Shown here piece after piece: positions 45,802-55,530 of a stretch of DNA of 64,000 nt. The notes beneath the pieces were generated by a model that saw only the letters and a program-made list of their open reading frames with translations, was not told the DNA's origin and searched no databases. Location of the stretch: positions 383,484,549 to 383,548,548 of the forward strand of contig CM019064.1 of the NCBI GenBank assembly GCA_009667805.1, in the 5' to 3' direction. Both the position numbers and the translations under genes were made by a program. How positions within the stretch are numbered: position 1 is the first letter of the stretch; every line of letters begins with the position of its first letter. This stretch comes from Leptobrachium leishanense (taxonomy: Eukaryota; Chordata; Amphibia; Anura; Megophryidae).

Positions 45802-46178
45802 TGGAAGTTCTCACCAGGCCTGTTTTATTGGTGAAGTCATAATGGCTATGTATACTTTTGTTGTGGTGTTAAGTATTATTTTGTTGTGTCCTTTACCCCT
45901 GCCCTCCACTATGTTGATGTGTACAATGAACTTCATACATAAAAATATAAGATAAAAAAAGAAACAATGTGTCCTTACTCATGGTTAATTATAGGCTAAA
46001 AGATGGTTCACTATATAAATATTAAATTAAAATGCTTAGCTGGATCACTGGATGGCCAAAGATAACCCAATGGACAACTATACTAAGGTCTTATCCACAG
46101 ATTATTCTTTGACATGGTCAGTTATCAACTATTGTTATATTATGTATTCTACAATACTTTCACTTTTTTGTCTCCAAG
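45802..46178. other. Intron 4, 3' end
   Basis: AT-rich; ends with acceptor TTTTTTGTCTCCAAG (46164-46178). No other element seen. Confidence 0.5.
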
Positions 46179-46337
46179 GTCTTTTGGGGTCGTCCTATGG
46201 GAGCTGCTAACTGGAGAAATCCCATACAAGGATGTGGATTCCTCGGCCATCATCTGGGGCGTGGGAAGTAATAGCCTGCACCTCCCAGTGCCATCAAGTT
46301 GTCCAGATGGATTCAAACTCCTTCTGCGGCAGTGCTG
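46179..46337 (+). CDS. map3k12: map3k12 coding exon 5 (residues 318-370, kinase C-lobe)
   Basis: Encodes [17 protein letters not shown] (318-334, subdomain IX), then [20 protein letters not shown] and the start of subdomain XI with LLLRQCW. It is identical to mammalian DLK in nearly all positions (Leu for Ile at FK-L/I-LL). The 159-nt exon is phase 2 to phase 2, between CTCCAAG|G and GTGCTG|GTGAGT. Confidence 0.95.
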
Positions 46338-46728
46338 GTGAGTTTTCACCCATTTATTCATACCAATGTGTTGGATCTCCATGGTGAAGCTATATGTGAA
46401 ATCTAGTTTCCCATAATAACCTCGTGGCCGACTTTATTAACAGCGACTAAAAAAATTCATCAGACATGACATCACACTTATTTGGCCCATAAATTCAAAT
46501 TACATTGAAGTTGTTTGAATTGAAGTGCAATCTACAAACAATGGTAATGTCATTGATTGACGTGAAAATGAAGATGCTTATTCAAACAATGGAACTACTT
46601 TGTTTGAATAGAAGTTTGCTTTAGTTTCAGTATATTGTAATTATGGTGAACAACTGTATGTTGGGGTAAGAATCAGCATTATGAATACGGATGGGTTTTG
46701 TGAAAAACTGTGAAGATTATTCAAACAA
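46338..46728. other. Intron 5, 5' part
   Basis: Short inverted TTCAAACAATGG-like motifs near 46520-46600; otherwise nothing recognised. Confidence 0.4.
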
Positions 46729-47170
46729 TAGAAACATAGAAAAATGTCGGCAGATAAGAACCTTTCGGCCCATCTAGTCTGCCCAATTACATGGATACTT
46801 TACCTGGATTTATCTTTTGTTTAGGATAGCCTTATGCCTATCCCATGCTTGCTTAAATTCAATTACTGTTTTGGCCTCTACCACTTCAACTGGAAGACTG
46901 TTCCATGTATCCACCACCCGCTCAGTAAAATAATGCTTCCTGATGTTACTTTTAAACTTTTGCCCCTCTAATCTAAGACTATGTCCTCTTGTTTTGCTAC
47001 TTTGTTTCCTTTTAAATATACTCCCTTCCTCTACCTTGTGGATTCCCTTTACGTATTTAAATGTTTCTATCATATCTCCTCTGTCTCGTCTTTTTTCCAA
47101 GCTGTACATGTTAAGATCATTAAGCCTTTCCTGGTTACAACTGTTGTTTGAATTATCTTTGCTTTCAACC
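46729..47170 (-). mobile_element. REP-I copy 2: LINE 3' fragment, antisense
   Basis: Antisense of the 12285 copy and slightly longer at its 5' end (adds NNSCNQERLNDLNMYSLEKR). The open frame 46810-47184 is intact to its stop, which reflects youth rather than function, since the RT domain itself is absent. Confidence 0.87.
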
Positions 47171-47266
47171 ATCTCAATAAGCATCAGTGATTTTTGGCAA
47201 TGCCATTGTTTGAAGCTATTCTTGACTATTTTACTTGATGTAAAATAGTCATATTTTTGTACCCTG

Positions 47267-47752
47267 CAGTGTTAATTTTGACAGCAGCAAATTTTGATTT
47301 AGTTTTAGTCTTTTGACTAAAATATCATTTAATTTTGGGCAAATTTTAGCCATCTGAATTGTTTTAATTTTAGTCTAGGTTTAGTCGACTAAAATCTAAT
47401 GGGTTTAGTTAAAGTGTAATTAATGCATTATTTCAGCAGTTCTCATTCTATACTCTTGGAGTAAACATCTATTAACCTGTTTTTATTTGTGGTATTAAGG
47501 TCTGAACAAGCAATACAGGCGCAGCTATAACTGTTATGTAATAAATAACATTTATCTTAAAATCCAGTTTCCGTTTTGACAGCATATTGATTTAGTTTTA
47601 GTCGTAGTCTTTGACTAAAATAGCATTTAATTTTAGTCACATTTTAATCATCTGAATTATGTTAATTTTAGTCGTATTTTAGTCAAAAACATGTTATAAT
47701 ATTTAGTCGACTAAAACTAGACTAAAATTTTTAGTCAACGAAATTAACACAG
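47267..47752. mobile_element. hAT-type MITE rich in TTTAGTC
   Basis: Ends CAGTGTTAATTTTGAC and GAAATTAACACAG, flanked by GTACCCTG and TTACCCTG (7 of 8 bases match). The interior is many inverted and direct TTTTAGTC / GACTAAAA motifs. Confidence 0.85.
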
Positions 47753-47811
47753 TTACCCTGGCAACCTATTTTAGACACCATTAATAAAGTCAGCCACAAG
47801 GTGGTGACTTT

Positions 47812-47935
47812 ATACATAGTTATATATATATAGGCTGAAAAAAGACATGCGTCCATCGGGTTCAGCCTCTCCCACATAACCTACTGCTGTTGATCCAAAA
47901 GAAGGCAAAAAACCCAGTCTGAAAAGTCTTTATTA
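47812..47935. repeat. Dispersed repeat fragment
   Basis: GACATGCGTCCATCGGGTTC followed by AGCCTCTCCCACATAACC and TGATCCAAAAGAAGGCAAAA is a motif set I associate with abundant amphibian retroelement tails; class not certain. Confidence 0.45.
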
Positions 47936-48240
47936 TGGTAAACCATGAAATCCTCTTAAGGAGTAAAAAAAATGCACTTTTTTCCTCAGCTGGGAGTTCT
48001 CTCTAAAAATGTAAAAATTAAAAAAAATCATTGTATTGTTTCCTCGAACACTGATGTGCTTAAATATTTAAAAGGTTTCTGAGAATCAAATATGTGAAAA
48101 AAACAGACACCTTCTACTTCTCTAGAAATAAGGGAGTTTATGTACCTCAATCCGTAGTAATATAGCTCCTTCCCTGGACATATCTTACTATCAACTGCCT
48201 GAGTTTGGGTCTAAGCTGAATGTCGTTTGTGCCCTCACAG

Positions 48241-48349
48241 GAACAGCAAGCCAAGAAATAGGCCCTCATTCAGGCAGATTCTCCTGCATTTGGATATTGC
48301 CTCAGCTGATGTTTTGTCCACCCCGCAGGAGACCTATTTCCAATCACAG
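48241..48349 (+). CDS. map3k12: map3k12 coding exon 6 (residues 371-407)
   Basis: Completes the kinase domain ([20 protein letters not shown], with the invariant Arg of subdomain XI) and leads into the linker [16 protein letters not shown]. The 109-nt exon is phase 2 to phase 0, between CCTCACAG|G and CACAG|GTAAGT. Confidence 0.95.
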
Positions 48350-48926
48350 GTAAGTGCCGGCAAATAAAATATGAATGAAACATTAATGGAAGGTTCCTGC
48401 TGATTTAGCAGTAACACACATCGGGTTTAACATCACCCGCGCTGTGTAACATTTTGTTTTGATTAAACAATAGGTTAAAATACTTTTAATGCTTTCACAT
48501 TTAATAAACCCCCAAACTATAGGGCATGTAGCGAGTTTCTCCTGGTTAGAAGCACATCAACATGTGAATCAGATGGAATCAGAGAGGGACCATCATCATT
48601 TTTTACCCTCCGCTTTTATATCTACCTTGCTGTCTACCAAGTCTAAAAGCAAACTATGCATTGTGGTTTGAAAATGTGTGTTTTTCATATTTTCACCACA
48701 TTCAACCACGCATGTGAAACCTATCACCCAGTTCTTTGTCGGACCATGCATTTGACATTGGCCATGGGTCAACAGAGACCCTTTGATGCGGTTGAGATTA
48801 CGGTCTTTAGGGATTATATGTCATCGGCGTATGGTGCTTGTTTTGGGCAGTCCTATGCTTAAGCAAAATAAGACTCAACAGTGGAATACACTAACATTCA
48901 ACCAGGCATACATTCCAATCCAAGAA
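48350..48926. other. Intron 6, 5' part
   Basis: No repeat or gene recognised. Confidence 0.4.
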
Positions 48927-49350
48927 AAAAAGTTGTCATTGCGCTCACCACTGTAGCTCCATGTGAACCAAAACACAATCAGAGGTTTTGGTTTACTTGA
49001 ATGGCCATTGACGTGTAAGCTCACCCGCCACGTCACGGCACCTCTGGGTCAGGTGGGCCCTACCTAATGAAAAAATTGAGCTGCTTTTCTAAGCAACCGC
49101 ATATCATCATCATGCTGCTTATCAGCTAAGAGGCAAACTGATGAGATTATATTTATACCCTCACCAGTAACAATTCCAGTTTCGGATTAAAAAGAAAAAC
49201 ACAGAACGGGGCAGCAGCAACAATGACCTGGCTGGGGATACAACAAAATATACATATATGCAGAAGAAACTTCAACGACCATTCAAGTAAACCAAAACCT
49301 CTGATTGTGGGGTTTTTCCGCATGGAGCTACAAATGACAACTTTTTTTCT
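48927..49350. repeat. REP-F copy 2
   Basis: AAAGTTGTCATTGCGCTC...AGGTTTTGGTTTACTTGAAT at the left is inverted as CATTCAAGTAAACCAAAACC...ACAAATGACAACTTT at the right, about 260 bp apart. A related middle AACGGGGCAGCAGCAACAAT lies near 49205. Confidence 0.8.
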
Positions 49351-49763
49351 TGTTATGTTTTATACATGAAACAGGCTGGATACTTCTGGTCCACGGAGTC
49401 GCCCTGTAAGGGAATAGGAGAGAAACTGTTTTTTCTGCATGCATTCCAATCCACACTTGCATTCAGACAAATACTGTACACACACTAATAGCAAATACAC
49501 CTCAGCATTCACACGCACAAACCGCCTCTTCTCAATTAAAATTTTTGCATTTGTGGTATAACAAGAGGGTCACGTGTTTGATTTGTTCCAAAGGCCTCAT
49601 TAACTCTAGAGTTGCTTTTGTACCTGGATCTCAGGGTATGTGTTTCAATGTACTATTTGTTAAGTGAATATTCTTAATTGTGTAGCTGATGCTGTACATT
49701 TTAAACTTATTGTACATTGTGTCTCCTAAGGAATATAAAGCACTCCCACGTTTCTTGTTTCAG
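49351..49763. other. Intron 6, 3' end
   Basis: Begins with more REP-F-related sequence (GGCTGGATACTTCTGG, compare 41022). Ends with acceptor TCTTGTTTCAG. Confidence 0.5.
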
Positions 49764-49873
49764 GTGGAGTGGCGCGATGAGGTGCGGCTACATTTTGAGA
49801 AAATTAAATCTGAGGGGACGTGCCTGCAACGTCTGGAAGAAGAGCTCATCTCAAGACGTCGTGAGGAACTCAG
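49764..49873 (+). CDS. map3k12: map3k12 coding exon 7 (residues 408-443, first zipper)
   Basis: [20 protein letters not shown] followed by [16 protein letters not shown]. Charged and helical, it spans the first leucine-zipper region through which DLK dimerises. The 110-nt exon runs phase 0 to phase 2, GTTTCAG|GTG and CTCAG|GTGAGA. Val408 replaces Ala in mammals; the rest is strongly conserved. Confidence 0.94.
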
Positions 49874-50105
49874 GTGAGATTGTAAAGGCCATCACTGTCT
49901 TCATCATAAAATATACTGGTCATTCCTTTCTGCTTCGGAGAATAGCAATTAATATATCGCAATTATGGTGAATGATTGTACAACTTTATAATATTATTAG
50001 TAGAATTACAATCATTTATATCAATTTAATTATTTCCACAGAACTATGAGGGAGCAGAAGAAGAGACATCGAAGGTTTTACTCATTATTTCATAATGTAG
50101 AGCAG

Positions 50106-50272
50106 TGATTTTCACCCTTTTCATCTGGTTGGCACACTGATAAGAAGCAACAATGTTCCTGTTACCCATACAGCTCATTCTGCCATTGCAGAGCAAATTC
50201 TTATGGCACACCGTAGAACAATTTGTGGCACTACAGTCTGCCACGGCACAGTGGTTAAACATCACTGCTCTA
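50106..50272. mobile_element. hAT-like MITE (CAGTGATTTTCACCC ends)
   Basis: CAGTGATTTTCACCCTTTTC...GGTTAAACATCACTG with internal inverted GGCACACTG / CAGTCTGCC-like pieces. Target duplication poorly matched. Confidence 0.65.
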
Positions 50273-50625
50273 GAGCCTCAAGTACCCCTAACACAGTGTT
50301 TCCCAAACCTGTCCTCAGGACCCGTAACACGCCAGGTTTGACAGATATCTGAAGCACAGGTGATATGATTTGCTGCTCAGTGATTGAAGGATTCAGTCTG
50401 TATTTCCCCAAGGTGATCCTTAAAATCGGGTCTGTTTGGAGGTCCCGAGGACAGGTTTTGGAAACATTGCCCTAACAGGCCAGATTTTAAGGATCACCTT
50501 GATGAAAAGCAGACTGAATCCTGCAATCACTGAGCAGCAAATCATATCACCTGTGCTGCGCTTCAGATATCTGGCAAACCTGGCCTGTTAGGGGGACTTA
50601 AAGACAGGATTAGGAACCACTCATC
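50273..50625. mobile_element. REP-C copy 4 interrupted by REP-C copy 5
   Basis: Outer copy: CCTCAAGTACCCCTAACA up to 50293, continuing from 50470 as CCCTAACAGGCCAGATTTTA to AGGAACCACTC; its left tip is lost. The inner copy sits between the duplicated CCCTAACA. Confidence 0.85.
50294..50469. mobile_element. REP-C copy 5, inserted in another REP-C
   Basis: CAGTGTTTCCCAAACCTGTC to GGTTTTGGAAACATTG with the perfect 8-bp duplication CCCTAACA (50286-50293, 50470-50477). Confidence 0.95.
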
Positions 50626-50755
50626 TAGATATATCTAGGGGAGTCCCGCAGCATATAGAAGACACAATTAATGCACTTAGCTAGTAACAACCTTTACTGG
50701 TTTGTAAAGCAACATAATAAAGAATGAAAATAAACACAACATGGAAGGACAAAAT

Positions 50756-50816
50756 CTAAGCGCTGCGGAAACTGTTTGCGCTATATAAATGATGACAATA
50801 ATAATCTAAACCAAGC
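50756..50816 (+). repeat. LINE tail fragment
   Basis: TCTAAGCGCTGCGGAA...GCGCTATATAAATGATGA and ATAAT is the L2-like 3' terminus without upstream sequence. Confidence 0.6.
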
Positions 50817-50904
50817 GATACGATTTAAATGATATTATTCAAAGAATGATTTCAAAACTTATACACAAATCAATATAAAAGGTCTGTGACGGTACACAAT
50901 CTAA

Positions 50905-51440
50905 AAGGGTTATTCAAAGAGCGCCGAACTTGCCAGCGAATTGCACTAAACGGTGAATTTCACTGTACAGTGCAATTTTCTGGCAACTTGTCTATTCAGA
51001 AAGCTGGCAATTCACCAAATACTGACGAATTGACAGCGAAATACGGTGCAATTCGGCGAACCTACGACAGCAGTGAAATTGTCCCATAGAGGAGTAATGG
51101 TTAATCTATTCAGAAAACGTCGGACTGCACCAAAATGTTGGCGAAATGCCCAGATTTTCAATGGTTCGGTTCGACAGGATTAAACAGGCGAATCTCATAG
51201 GATTCAGTGTAAAGAAAATACAGTATTATTATTTTTTTATTCAACTGTTCTTTCCAGTTTCAGATAAAAGTCTTTTTAATTATCTATTTTTTAAATTTTT
51301 TTAAGGTATATTTCTGGATTTTTTTTTTAGGTGAAATTTTTGATTCCTTTTTTTAAATTGCTTTTCTTTTTTAATTGTGTAACAGAACTTTTTATTATTT
51401 TTTATCAAAACTTTTTTTTATTATTTCCACACATTATTAT
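50905..51440 (-). mobile_element. REP-A relative, truncated
   Basis: AGGGTTATTCAAAGAGCGCC end, inner hairpin with TTGCACT..AGTGCAAT-like arms, CCCATAGAGGAGTAATGG, and GGCGAATCTCATAGGATTCA in the same order as REP-A copies 3 and 4, but strongly diverged and lacking the distal end. Confidence 0.7.
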
Positions 51441-51825
51441 TTTTTTTTGAGATACATTTTGCACAGAGTCAGCATGTATTTGTGCAGCATGTCATGCACT
51501 GGGGCTGCACAGAATCTCCCAGCATGCAGTGCTCTGTGCTATAGCCACCGGAGCCGCGTCACTGAGCAGCGGGACACATAAGGAGCATCAGGGAGGAAAG
51601 TGCACCCAAAACCGGGAAGGCTCCAAAAATTTTGGGTTTTGGAGTCCTCTGGATTTTAGAAATTCAAATAAGAGTTGCCCAACCTGTACATACAAATGTT
51701 GCGTAAATCCTCCCTTCAACATGTACTCTATCCATCATAGGCGTTCGCAGGGGGTGTGCCTGGGGTGTCAAGGCACAAAGTAATGGGTGAAGAGGTCCTC
51801 TTTCATCTCTCGCATTGACGTTTTA
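51441..51825. other. Intron 7, nothing recognised
   Basis: T-rich at the start, then mixed DNA containing CAGCATGCAGTGCTCTGTGC. No gene seen. Confidence 0.4.
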
Positions 51826-52015
51826 GATGTCTCTAATCTGGTTCATGATGAATAGCAGAAAAACTGACTGTATCTCTGAATACAGACTTCTTTTTTCTAA
51901 TGAAAAATGTGCCTTTTGTGCAAAATTTTCTAAACATAAGCATTCCATTAATAAATGTTCCACGGGTGCAAACCCTAATGTAACGCATGCCAGTGCTATC
52001 CATGTAATTACAAGT
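51826..52015 (+). repeat. Old dispersed element, copy 2 (pairs with 5260-5450)
   Basis: GATGTCTCTAATCTGG, TTCATGATGAATAGCAG, TATCTCTGAATAC and TTAATAAATGTTCCACGGG in the same order and spacing as copy 1. Family unknown; an antisense frame across it matches nothing. Confidence 0.55.
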
Positions 52016-52390
52016 TGAGTGGTATGTGTGTTTGTCAGATTGTGATTTTGAGATGGCGAGTGTTTACAACTGACAATGGTGCCGATTCTGTAAAAACCAT
52101 CTGACATCTGACAACGTTGTTGGTTTTATCAAGCCAGTCAAAAACTATTTTATTTTTATTTCTTCCCGGATGTCCTTGTTGTAGATAATTATGAGGCAAT
52201 GTTTGACCGCTGCTGTAGTAGGTAATGGCTGAATACGGTTTCTTCATCAATGTTTTACTGTCCTTGTAAAACCATATTTTCCGTCACATCCTGTAAATTA
52301 AGGAAAAAAGTACATCGTTTGTATTTCTAAATAATTGTAGCACCGCAAATCCGTCTAAGCAGAGAGCTCATTATGCCTCCTTTCTCTCAG

Positions 52391-52507
52391 GCATGCATTG
52401 GATATACGAGAGCACTACGAGCGCAAGTTACAGAGAGCTAATACATTGTATGTGGAGCTCAATTCTCTCATGCTACAACTGGAGCTGAAAGAGCGGGAGC
52501 TGTTGAG
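52391..52507 (+). CDS. map3k12: map3k12 coding exon 8 (residues 444-482, second zipper)
   Basis: [20 protein letters not shown] then [18 protein letters not shown], the second leucine-zipper region. The 117-nt exon is phase 2 to phase 2, CTCTCAG|G and GTTGAG|GTGGGT. The donor is followed within 24 bp by a MITE end. Confidence 0.94.
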
Positions 52508-52530
52508 GTGGGTACAATTTTTTTTTTTAA

Positions 52531-52982
52531 ACCCCTTCACTACCAAGGTCAACTACTCTCGATCTCCAAGACACCTCCTGGTGCCCCAGTATCGAGTATA
52601 GTCGATATGGTATTCCACAGGAGCAATGCATAGGTATTTCGTTTATTGCAAGTGAAATTTGTTTGTGTTTGGGCTCCAGAACATGGCCCTAACGTTTTAT
52701 CACCGTGGGCATGATGCCTGAGGATCTAACATTTTTTATAACCAGCCAGGAATGTGTCTGTTTGACTTCTCCCTAACTCATCCTGCACGGAGATCTGAAC
52801 TGCAGTAACTACTTTTTGCCAGTAGGTGGAGATATCAACCTGCCAAATAGGTTATTCCAGTAAGAAATACACTGAGAATGTTCCAAAATAATTCTTATTG
52901 TACAATTATTTAACATTATTTAGAAAAAAACACGATTTCCTGACGGTGGTTCACTCTAAAATCTCTTGGTAGTGAAGTGGTT
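52531..52982. mobile_element. MITE with CACTACCAAG ends, close to exon 8
   Basis: ACCCCTTCACTACCAAGGTC at the left and CTCTTGGTAGTGAAGTGGTT at the right. Related to 8438-8657. The interior is non-coding. Confidence 0.7.
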
Positions 52983-53152
52983 CATTTTTAATTGTACAAC
53001 CAAATGATGAGTGATGCCTTAAAATATCTGGCTTTTTTTATGATATTGCTGAAAAAATAAAATGTAACTGTGTTTACAAAAGTTAAAAGGGTTACGCATT
53101 TCTTATGCATTTTACCTGTACAAAAGGTCCATTATTTGTAATGATATTAAAG

Positions 53153-53214
53153 GGATATTCTACACACCCTGGCCACTTTAGCTTTTTAAAGTGGCCAGAG
53201 TGTGTGGAGTATCC
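53153..53214. repeat. 62-nt near-perfect hairpin
   Basis: GGATATTCTACACACCCTGG...CCACTTTA pairs with TAAAGTGG...CCAGAGTGTGTGGAGTATCC around GCTTTT. It follows ATTAAAGG, the start of a common amphibian repeat type, so transposon origin is more likely than a microRNA. Confidence 0.75.
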
Positions 53215-53544
53215 TCCCCCTCCTTTCCCCTCCCAGGTCCCCTGAATTCTTTAAAATGCTGGGTGAAGTGGAGGAGACTCCTCCACCCACCCACGCAGGA
53301 CCAGGCAGCTGGGAGGTTTGAACTTCTTGGCTATCAGTCATTAGTTAGGTCACTCAAGACGTCAGCACACTTGACGTCTCCTCCTTGAGACTGCCCGCGG
53401 AGCTGGTTGTCAGGGAGAAAGCCGATGGATTGGATCTGCTTGTGTCTGCGCAACCCCGATCCATCACTGTGCGCAAGCGCAATGGGACTTTCCTATGCCA
53501 AGAGTATAAGCCTGTTAGCGCTGCACAAATTACGTCCCTTAGGC

Positions 53545-53727
53545 CAGTGGTTCTCAACCCTGGTTCTCAGCACCCCTAACAGGCCAGATTTTAAGGATCA
53601 CGTTGGGGAAATGCAGACTGAATCCTGCAATCACTGAGCAGCAAATCATATCACCTGTGCTGTGCTTCACATATCTGGAAAACCTGATCTGTTAGGAGTA
53701 CTTGAGGGCCATGGTTGAGAACCACTG
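53545..53727. mobile_element. REP-C copy 6
   Basis: CAGTGGTTCTCAACCCTGG to GGTTGAGAACCACTG with a perfect duplication CCTTAGGC (53537-53544, 53728-53735). Confidence 0.95.
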
Positions 53728-53989
53728 CCTTAGGCAACGCGATTTGCCTAAGGGCCGCAAATTGTGTAGAAAAGCTCTGAGACTTCTGGGTTTTGAAGTC
53801 TCTGAGCGGGATAGTAGGTGCTGCGCACAGCAAGGGACGGAAAGGTAAGTAAAAAAACTGGAAAAGGTCCACATCATGTTAATATGCTCTTGGGCTGTTG
53901 TGTCTGCTGCTGCTGATCGTGTAAATATGATCGTGGCATTGAAGAACTAGCTACTCCAACCTTGCTGATTCGTCAAGGCTTGAGACGTT

Positions 53990-54243
53990 ATTCAAGAATG
54001 AATAGCAGCTGTTAAGTGATTTTGCAAAACAGGGTTTAACACTTAAATTCAGCCACATCAAAAAATATATATATATTTACCCTTTATCCTGGGGTGCAGA
54101 TGGTGGCATGATCCGCCACGTGCTCTGTCTGCAGGCAACAGAAGACTGGGAACAAATGGTCTCCAGTGTTCTTCTGGTATTCTTTCATGACTAGGCATAC
54201 GTGAGATGGGGCAGGGTCATATCTGGCACCATGGAGCCCTATG
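53990..54243. repeat. REP-H copy 3 (partial)
   Basis: GTTAAGTGATTTTGCAAAAC and GAAGACTGGGAACAAATGG match 14330-14840. REP-I copy 3 is inserted at its right edge. Confidence 0.45.
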
Positions 54244-54251
54244 GACTCTAG

Positions 54252-54630
54252 AAACATAGAAACATAGAAAATGTCGGCAGATAAGAACCTTTCGGCCCAT
54301 CTAGTCTGCCCAATTACATGGATACTTTACCTGGGTTTATCTTTTGTTTAGGATAGCCTTATGCCTATCCCATGCCTGCTTAAATTCAATTACTGTTTTG
54401 GCCTCTACCACTTCAAGTGGAAGGCTGTTCCATGTATCCACCACCCTCTCAGTAAAATAATGCTTTCTGATGTTACTTTTAAACCTTTGCCCCTCTAATC
54501 TAAGACTATGTCCTCTTGTTTTGCTACTTTGTTTCCTTTTAAATATACTCCCTTCCTCTACCTTGTGGATTCCCTTTACGTATTTAAATGTTTCTATCAT
54601 ATCTCCTCTGTCTCGTCTTTTTTCCAAAAA
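54252..54630 (-). mobile_element. REP-I copy 3: LINE 3' fragment with target duplication
   Basis: Antisense; begins AAACATAGAAACATAGAAAA and ends CTCGTCTTTTTTCC. GACTCTAG occurs at 54244-54251 and 54631-54638, a target-site duplication. Same ORF2 C-terminal codons as the other copies with very few changes. Confidence 0.92.
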
Positions 54631-54927
54631 GACTCTAGGGGCTGACACCAGAGGGGGCGTGTGGCACCAATGTCGTTATCAATCAGAGACTCCCACACTT
54701 TCTGATGAGGTGCTAATACAATGGGTTGATCGAAACACAGCTGTTAATACAGTGAGCCACAAAGGAAAAATTTGTGCCTGCAGTATTTTTCCATATGCAA
54801 GTCGCTATTAATGGGTCAGAGAGCTTCAAACAACAGGATACATTTTAAAGGAACACTCAATTAAAAACCAGAGTTAAATTTTTTTACCCTTAAATAATGG
54901 GTAGAGGCTGCTGACAAGAACTAACAG

Positions 54928-55100
54928 GTCTATTCACTAAAGGGTGAAACTCTGGAGAATTGGCAAGAGAAGAGAACGTTTTAGATCTAATAGCCTATTT
55001 GGAAAGTGAGATAAATGGGAGAATTTTTCTGGTTTGGCTATTTTGACCTAGAATTTTCACTTCGCTAGTCATTCTCCTCAGTTCCCCCTTTAGTGAACTG
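54928..55100. mobile_element. MITE with TCTATTCACTAAAGGG ends
   Basis: Left TCTATTCACTAAAGGG, right CCCCCTTTAGTGAACTG. The subterminal GGAGAATTGGC / GTCATTCTCC also pair. Confidence 0.65.
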
Positions 55101-55145
55101 TACTGTATGTATTGATAGTTATGTGAATAAGCAAGTGTCATTTAT

Positions 55146-55250
55146 TCTGTAACGACTGTAACACTTCAATGTTCTTGAACCCAGGACATACTTGAAAACG
55201 AGAGAAGTCTCAATGTATCCTTCCTGGTAAAATACTGTATAAATAAATAA
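55146..55250 (+). repeat. REP-J copy directly upstream of exon 9
   Basis: TGTAACACTTCAATGTTC...AATGTATCCTTCCTGGTAAA and TATAAATAAATAA. Only TTTTTTGTAG separates its tail from exon 9, so the branch point of intron 8 must lie within the inserted repeat. Confidence 0.87.
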
Positions 55251-55260
55251 TTTTTTGTAG

Positions 55261-55386
55261 GAGGGAGCAGATCCTGGAGAAGAAATACCCAGCCCTCCTT
55301 CGCCAGCAGCCTCGCCCATCGAGCACAATGGAGAAATTGATCAAAAAGAGAAATGTGCCACAGAAACTATCCCCACATGGAAAGAG
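55261..55386 (+). CDS. map3k12: map3k12 coding exon 9 (residues 483-524)
   Basis: [20 protein letters not shown] then [20 protein letters not shown], ending GK. The [16 protein letters not shown] block is invariant in DLK; Ser520-Pro521 resembles a proline-directed site. The linker before it is a few residues shorter than in mammals (a GLLHGN-type segment is missing). The 126-nt exon is phase 2 to phase 2, TTTGTAG|G and AAAGAG|GTGACG; this donor is weaker than the others. Confidence 0.94.
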
Positions 55387-55530
55387 GTGACGTCACGTTT
55401 TATATATTGACATAATAGAACTGTTTCTTGTAGTAAGGTATGGCATGGGAGTGTAGCCATTCCATAGTTACGAAATAAAGCATGTTGAATGTCCTTCTGA
55501 TTAATTTTTTCATATCTATATATACTGTAA

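Noticed and set aside
46810..47184. 124-codon intact frame as a host gene
   Set aside because: It is the C-terminus of a LINE ORF2 and occurs in three copies in this window.
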